Shown here piece by piece: positions 6,596 through 10,959 of a stretch of DNA of 10,959 bases. How positions within the stretch are numbered: position 1 is the first letter of the stretch; each line of letters starts with the position of its first letter. The DNA comes from CAYSDH01 sp964429805. GTDB lineage: Bacteria > Bacteroidota > Bacteroidia > Flavobacteriales_D > JABDKJ01. Position numbers and translations under genes: made by a program. The stretch lies in assembly GCA_964429805.1 (NCBI GenBank), contig CAYSDH010000089.1, forward strand, positions 1 to 10,959. The letters run 5' to 3'. Under the pieces are notes generated by a model. That model made no database searches and had not been told where the DNA came from. It saw only the letters and a list, made by a program, of their open reading frames with translations.

Positions 6596-9500
6596 TTATC
6601 TACTCAACACAATGCGAGACGTACTAGTCTGTCCGTCTGCCATTGTCACGTTAATGAGGTATGTTCCTCGAGCTTCTCCACCAAGATCAACCTCGCTGAT
6701 AGTGGTAGGCGACATGATCGTAGACATGATTACTCTACCGGTCATATCAGTGATTTCGTATTGAGTAATTTCTGCTGAGCTACTCAAAGTGAACAATCCA
6801 TTTGTTGGATTAGGGAATACACTCAAATCAACTCCTGAGGCAGCAATTAACTTCGCTAATTCTGCATCAGTAATGCTGTCGTCTCCTTGACTTGTGCGTG
6901 CCTTAGCCTGCTCATATGTCTGTGCAATGTTGACGAACTCTTCTCCATAACAGTAAGTAAGTGAAAGCTCACCTAAGTTGTCAGCAAACTGACCAAGACG
7001 ATCAGAAAAACCGATGTAAAGTCGACCACTCGCATCTTCTGGAAGCATCATACCATCTTGGTCTATCTGACCGAGGTAGCGGTCTACTCCGCTGTCAAAG
7101 GTTCCATTGTCATTGGCATCTAAAAAGCCAATCCATCTGAAGGCTAACACCTCTTCATCACCTGTACCTGACAGGTTAAACATGGCCGTAGTGTTTGAAG
7201 ATGGAAGCGCACTCAGGTAATCTCCCCAGTCAGACCAGTTCGTATTATCTGCGTATCCTGGTCCAGCAAAGTCTGCATGAAAGTCAGAATCAATACCAAT
7301 GAAGAATCGTCCTTGGATGTATACACCTTGCACGGTCTGTCCCGCTTCTTCTCCACTAACAGGCACTACTGCGTAGTTTGTATTCAATGGCTGTATCGCC
7401 ACTTCATCTCCCGGAGACCATACGAGTTCAGTCATTTGCCATCCAGAAATCTGGCTATCAAATGTCTCTGTCACACACTCTTCATCCACACAAGATCCGT
7501 CATCAAAGCAGGCGTCTGGGTCAAAGTTGACTGAACTTGGATCAGTACATCCTCCACCATTTCTGACCACCACTATCGAGTTACTCAAACCTTCTTCGTC
7601 AGAAAGAGAACTAATATTTCCTCCAACATCGAGACCAGAAATCTCATTCATGTCGTAGTAAAGATGATAGATACTGCAATTGCCCGCTCCAGCTCCTTCA
7701 AGGTCAAATACAGGACCTTCTGCTAGCGCAAGTATTTCACCACCAGCATCAGTAATGATGTACGTCATGTCCGGACCTTGACCTCCACTTAGTGTGACGT
7801 TTATCGGGTCGGCTAAGCCATCTCCCGCACAAATCTCAGTCATGTCATCAGTAGAAATTATTCCAGCTTCCACCATCACAGCAGCTCCTCCAAACTCAAC
7901 AGCTCCGATATCTCTGATGCCGATTACTGGATTGCCTCGCTGGTCATTAAACATGTCACCGGGCGCACCACCATCTACAGCAGGACTACCCGCCATCAAG
8001 TTGTGAGTAAAGGTTGGTCCACCATTGTCTTGCAGAATGTCAAGCATAGGGTCAACATTTATGAGGTCTGTCGCTACGGCAGCAAAACTCCCGTCATCAG
8101 AAGCAATGAGATTGTATCCTTCTGAAACAAACGCCCCGGAGACATCAGCCCCAGCTGACGCATTGTTTGAAGCAACTATGCTGTTCTTAATCGTTGTAGA
8201 TGCAGAACTAAAAATTCCACCACCGTCTGCGGCAGCAAAGTTTTCTGCAACCGTCACAGCATCAATTGTCATGAAATCTAGATTGGTGATTCCGCCTCCA
8301 TTACCGTCAGAGAAATTTCCTGAAATAGTGGAAGTCATGAGATTCATGGTTCCTGTTTCATTGTAGATCGCTCCACCAGTTTGAAACGCATAATTCTCAG
8401 CAAACGAAGTACTCATGATGTTTGTAATACCACCATTGTTAAACACTCCACCACCATCGGCTGCGAAGTTTAGGTCAATGGTACATGTACTGATTGTCAT
8501 AGACGTTCCAGCTTGGTTCCAGATAGCACCACCTTCATTGGCCGCTTCATTGGCAAAGAAAATAGATGAAGAGATATCAATGATACCGCTCATTCCTGTG
8601 ATGTGTATCGCTCCTCCATTACCTGGAGCAGCCGCTACTTCTAAACCGTTAACATCGTTGCTTACCAAGTCTGATCCGCTTAGCGTCAAGTCGCCATCGA
8701 TTATCTCGATAGCACCTCCAGCGCGTGCCGCATAGTTGGCCAAAAATTGACAATCGTCAATAGTCACGTCTCCATCAGTACTCAGCAATCCACCACCTGA
8801 GCCAGATGCTCCAGAGGCAATGTTGTCTGCAATCATGACAGAATTGAGTTCCATGGTACCGCCATTGTTAAACAGTCCACCACCACCGTGGTTGGCATCC
8901 ATTCCAATAGCCTCGTTGGCCATAATTGCTCCACCTGTCACGTTCATTGTGCCAGACCCATTCCAGAGTCCACCACCTTCGCGTGCAGCAAAGTTGCCAC
9001 TCACACTACAGTCTGTAATAATTGCGCCACCACTAGCGGTGATGTGAAATCCACCACCGTTACCAGGAGCAGCAGATCCGTCAGGGCCTGCAATGTTGTT
9101 GTCAAGAATAACATTTGTAAGTGTAGTCATTGAGCCATCTGTCGCTTCAATTCCTCCACCAGCACGGTTGGCTGTATTGCCACTTATCTCGCTATCAGTC
9201 ACTGTAAGTGTTCCTTGGTTTAAGATACCTCCACCAGAACCAGCAGTTCCTGTAGATGTATTACCAGTCACAGTTACGCCAGTGGCGTTTAAGATTCCTG
9301 CAACATTAAATAGTCCTGCACCACCGTGGTCAGCGTCATTACCAACTGCGACATTGTCCATAATGTCTGTACCATTAACGGTCATCGTTCCTGATCCATT
9401 CCAGAGTCCACCGCCCTCGGCACCAGCAAAGTTGCCATTGACACTTCCGTCTGTTATCATCGCGTTACCGCCTGCAGTAATGTGGAATCCACCTCCGTTA

Positions 9501-10564
9501 CCAGGAGCAGCAAAACCGTCAGGTCCTGCAATATTGTTGTCCAAGGCCACATTCATGAGTGTAGTCATCGAGCCATCTGTGGCTTCGATTCCTCCACCTG
9601 CACGGTTGGCTGTATTAGAGATGATACCTCCTCCGTTGACAGTGAGGTCACCGCCAAGGTTAAGGATACCTCCACCTGAGCCTGAAACACCAGTAGCTGA
9701 GTTTCCTGATAAGTTTGAGGTGTTGACTATCATCACTCCTCCATTGTTGAAGAGTGCACCACCACCATGAATAGCATCATCACCATAAGCGATATTGTCA
9801 ATCATACTTGCGTCAGTAATGGTCATGAGTCCACTACCATTCCAGAGTCCACCGCCTTCGCGAGCAGCCTCATTATCCCTGATTGTGCAGTTGTCTATCT
9901 CTGAGTCTCCAGGACCAGTGATATGAAGTGCACCTCCATTACCAGGTGCGGCCGTTGCCGGTGCAACACCTGTGTTGTTGTTCATCAATTCACTTGTGTT
10001 GATGACAATTCCAAGACCTACTCCTGAGTTGTCTTCAATCGCACCACCTGCACGATTTGCGCGGTTAAATGTGAACGAGCAGAGGTCTGCTTCGAGGTAT
10101 CCTCCGGTGTCTACAAACACGGCTCCACCAGATCCAGAACTTCCATCAGCTATGTTGGAGTCAAACTGGCAATTAGTCGCAACCAAATCAGCTGCATCTA
10201 GATACACCGCACCACCATCCTCAGCTTGTCCGTTGATTAGACCAAGGTTGTTGAGTACAAATGAGGCAGAATTAGTGACGTAAAAATGTCGACTTGTATT
10301 CTGCGCATTGATAATTATATTTAAGTCACCGCTGTTACCAGTGATAGTGATGTTCTTGTCGATGATTATCTCATCTGTCAGAAGAACTTCTGACACGCCA
10401 GTGGCGAATGTCACTTCTCCACCATTTGGTGTGTCTGCTATTTCAACGCGTAGCGTTCCGTCAGTGCCATCATCAGCCCCGCTGGTGACAACTTGGGCGT
10501 TGAGCATGTTGACCAGCATTAGACATGCTGCGGCCAATATGGTCTGTTGTATTCTTGTTTTCAT
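6596..10564 (-). CDS. Secreted right-handed beta-helix protein with T9SS type A sorting domain
   Basis: This is a 1322-residue surface or secreted protein. A signal peptide comes first (MKTRIQQ, hydrophobic 8-18, likely cleavage L-N-A|Q after 23). Residues about 60-800 are a parallel beta-helix: 24 GG(A/G)-hydrophobic turns spaced about 29 residues apart, with Asn-rich ladders, similar to chlamydial PMP-type repeats. About 790-890 looks like the choice-of-anchor Q type end of such helices (YNLIASD, GGPTFTHNLMAGSPAVDGG, RGNPVIGIRDIGAVEF). About 893-1003 is a module with ICAGDG, YIITDAG and LEGAGAGNC, recalled from other Bacteroidota secreted proteins. A Cys-rich CTDPSSVNFDP..DDGSC motif lies near 1005. 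An unassigned domain with an Asp-rich loop (DANDNGTFDSGVD, 1149-1161) follows. The C terminus (about 1245-1322) has VFPNPTNG, ITDMTGRVI and RGTYLINV, the T9SS type A sorting signal, so export by the Gld/Spr system is expected. The ligand is unknown; adhesion or polysaccharide binding is a guess. The ATG follows an A-rich leader (TAAAATTCAAA). A terminator lies 20 bases beyond the stop. Confidence 0.93.
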   Translation of the reverse strand: MKTRIQQTILAAACLMLVNMLNAQVVTSGADDGTDGTLRVEIADTPNGGEVTFATGVSEVLLTDEIIIDKNITITGNSGDLNIIINAQNTSRHFYVTNSASFVLNNLGLINGQAEDGGAVYLDAADLVATNCQFDSNIADGSSGSGGAVFVDTGGYLEADLCSFTFNRANRAGGAIEDNSGVGLGIVINTSELMNNNTGVAPATAAPGNGGALHITGPGDSEIDNCTIRDNEAAREGGGLWNGSGLMTITDASMIDNIAYGDDAIHGGGALFNNGGVMIVNTSNLSGNSATGVSGSGGGILNLGGDLTVNGGGIISNTANRAGGGIEATDGSMTTLMNVALDNNIAGPDGFAAPGNGGGFHITAGGNAMITDGSVNGNFAGAEGGGLWNGSGTMTVNGTDIMDNVAVGNDADHGGAGLFNVAGILNATGVTVTGNTSTGTAGSGGGILNQGTLTVTDSEISGNTANRAGGGIEATDGSMTTLTNVILDNNIAGPDGSAAPGNGGGFHITASGGAIITDCSVSGNFAAREGGGLWNGSGTMNVTGGAIMANEAIGMDANHGGGGLFNNGGTMELNSVMIADNIASGASGSGGGLLSTDGDVTIDDCQFLANYAARAGGAIEIIDGDLTLSGSDLVSNDVNGLEVAAAPGNGGAIHITGMSGIIDISSSIFFANEAANEGGAIWNQAGTSMTISTCTIDLNFAADGGGVFNNGGITNIMSTSFAENYAFQTGGAIYNETGTMNLMTSTISGNFSDGNGGGITNLDFMTIDAVTVAENFAAADGGGIFSSASTTIKNSIVASNNASAGADVSGAFVSEGYNLIASDDGSFAAVATDLINVDPMLDILQDNGGPTFTHNLMAGSPAVDGGAPGDMFNDQRGNPVIGIRDIGAVEFGGAAVMVEAGIISTDDMTEICAGDGLADPINVTLSGGQGPDMTYIITDAGGEILALAEGPVFDLEGAGAGNCSIYHLYYDMNEISGLDVGGNISSLSDEEGLSNSIVVVRNGGGCTDPSSVNFDPDACFDDGSCVDEECVTETFDSQISGWQMTELVWSPGDEVAIQPLNTNYAVVPVSGEEAGQTVQGVYIQGRFFIGIDSDFHADFAGPGYADNTNWSDWGDYLSALPSSNTTAMFNLSGTGDEEVLAFRWIGFLDANDNGTFDSGVDRYLGQIDQDGMMLPEDASGRLYIGFSDRLGQFADNLGELSLTYCYGEEFVNIAQTYEQAKARTSQGDDSITDAELAKLIAASGVDLSVFPNPTNGLFTLSSSAEITQYEITDMTGRVIMSTIMSPTTISEVDLGGEARGTYLINVTMADGQTSTSRIVLSR
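8627..9946 (-). repeat. Three in-frame super-repeats of 441/438/441 bp, five beta-helix coils each
   Basis: The motif A-A-P-G-N-G-G occurs with its Pro at residues 207, 354, 500 and 647 (codons ending at 9946, 9505, 9067 and 8626), giving three full units of 147, 146 and 147 residues. Within each unit five coil types recur in fixed order: GNGG(A/G).HIT, EGGGLWNGSG, HGGxLFN, SGSGGG(I/L)L and RAGG(G/A)IE. Partial units continue on both sides, and the order breaks down after the second coil of the fourth. Units 2 and 3 are most alike (NTANRAGGGIEATDGSMTTL in both). Confidence 0.92.
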
Positions 10565-10587
10565 TTTGAATTTTATTTAATGTGTGT

Positions 10588-10620
10588 TCTCTGTCGATGA
10601 ATGCTATCGTGCCACAGAGA
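10588..10620 (-). promoter_or_regulatory. Hairpin in the leader of the secreted-protein gene
   Basis: TCTCTGTCGAT (10588-10598) pairs with ATCG (10606-10609) and ACAGAGA (10614-10620) through a four-base bulge, giving a 7+4 bp stem with a seven-base loop. It ends 24 bases before the start codon of the 1322-residue protein on the minus strand. It lies between that gene and the TPR gene and has no T tract. It may be a 5' untranslated structure or part of an operator; its function is unknown. Confidence 0.4.
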
Positions 10621-10625
10621 AAGAC

Positions 10626-10645
10626 ACGCTCGCTGCTATGAGCGT
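10626..10645 (-). terminator. Possible weak terminator after the TPR gene
   Basis: ACGCTC (10626-10631) and GAGCGT (10640-10645) form a 6-bp, GC-rich stem with an eight-base loop, 13 bases beyond the TPR gene stop on the minus strand. The following minus-strand sequence (GTCTTTCTCTG) is only loosely T-rich. Termination here would be weak, and read-through into the secreted-protein gene is possible. Confidence 0.35.
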
Positions 10646-10658
10646 TCAGATATCTTCA

Positions 10659-10959
10659 TCAAGATTTTTCAATTAATTCTGCCGCCTCTTGAGCGAACTG
10701 GTCATCTTGATACGGATTGAGTTCCTGCGACTTTTTCATCAAGTCGAGCGCCAAGTCTTGTTGACCATTCTTGGCATGAATCAAACCGGCTATGGTAAGT
10801 AAATCATAAGATTCAGACGATGTACGCATGGCAAGTGCTAGGTGCTCTTCGGCTTTTTGCAGGTCTCCTTTTTTGTAGTAGACCTTGGCCAAAAGCTTAT
10901 TGACTTCAATGTTTTGAGGACGTGCCTCATACTCGCTCAACGCACGTGCAAGAGCTCCG
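10659..10959 (-). CDS. TPR-repeat protein (C-terminal part, 5' end beyond window)
   Basis: The last 99 codons of a minus-strand gene run off the right edge. The frame is open through the edge (G-A-L-A-R-A-L-S-E-Y-E), so the TTG near 10940 is internal and not a start. Helical TPR pattern is clear: LLAKVYYKKGDLQKAEEHL (Gly/Ala at the helix-packing positions), then LLTIAGLIHAKNGQQDLALD and ELNPYQ, about two and a half 34-residue repeats ending in an acidic helix (AAELIEKS). TPR arrays mediate protein-protein contacts. The partner and the N-terminal domain, which would reveal the role, are outside the window. No signal peptide or membrane segment is visible in this part. The stop lies 94 bases before the start of the secreted beta-helix gene on the same strand, so the two could share transcription, but the weak hairpin between them leaves this open. 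Confidence 0.85.
   Translation of the reverse strand, partial: GALARALSEYEARPQNIEVNKLLAKVYYKKGDLQKAEEHLALAMRTSSESYDLLTIAGLIHAKNGQQDLALDLMKKSQELNPYQDDQFAQEAAELIEKS

Noticed and set aside
6488..6778. Plus-strand 96-codon frame after era
   Set aside because: It runs through the terminator at 6534-6576 and into the sorting-domain coding region, and has no recognisable features.
9093..9770. Long plus-strand proline-rich reading frame opposite the beta-helix gene (others at 8025-8366, 8415-8735, 9972-10283)
   Set aside because: Gly-Gly repeats read antisense give Pro/Ser-rich frames without stops. The products mirror the repeat, lack start-site context and lie wholly inside a well-supported gene.
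8627..9946. Regular repeats considered as a CRISPR array or minisatellite
   Set aside because: The repeats are in frame, protein-coding, about 440 bp long and degenerate at third positions. There are no short identical repeats with unique spacers.
10520..10564. Cys14 in the signal peptide of the beta-helix protein as a lipoprotein lipobox
   Set aside because: The residues before it are A-A-A, with no Leu at -3. The Cys sits inside the hydrophobic core, and a normal N-A|Q cleavage site follows, so a secreted, sorting-domain-anchored protein fits better.

Overview
The window is chromosomal DNA of a gliding or type IX secretion (T9SS) member of the Bacteroidota. The support is two gldM-gldN pairs, a large secreted protein with a T9SS type A C-terminal sorting domain, A/T-rich start regions mostly without Shine-Dalgarno sequences, and moderate GC. 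A module in the large protein resembles domains I recall from Saprospiria and Cytophagales surface proteins, but I would not assign a family. A run of 10 Ns shows that this is a draft assembly.

Layout. Positions 3-2543 (+) hold gldM (its first few codons lie off the left edge) and gldN, closed by a strong intrinsic terminator at 2562-2595. A 213-base non-coding stretch with two hairpins follows. A second, diverged gldM-gldN pair then occupies 2809-5322 (+). An overlooked 33-codon reading frame for a possible single-pass membrane peptide lies at 5384-5485 (+). On the minus strand, era (Ras-like GTPase with KH domain) occupies 5495-6379, convergent with the gld genes. A 1322-residue secreted beta-helix protein occupies 6596-10564 with its own terminator at 6534-6576. 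The right edge cuts a TPR-repeat protein (10659-10959, minus).

How the genes fit together. GldM is the periplasm-spanning shaft of the proton-driven GldLM motor, and GldN is part of the periplasmic ring it contacts. Duplication of this interacting pair, with no second gldL or gldK visible here, suggests an alternative shaft/ring module that could share one motor base. The large protein is a likely T9SS cargo, so the window holds parts of both the machine and a client. era is a ribosome-assembly housekeeping gene.

Most interesting points: (1) the tandem gldMN duplication, in which the second unit has separate transcription and a different codon habit; (2) the hierarchical repeat in the beta-helix protein, where 24 coils of about 29 residues are organised into five-coil super-repeats of 147/146/147 residues, with synonymous-only drift in the best conserved block; (3) the small membrane-peptide frame; (4) an unassigned domain near the C terminus of the secreted protein. 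I see no RNA genes, CRISPR arrays, insertion sequences or phage genes.
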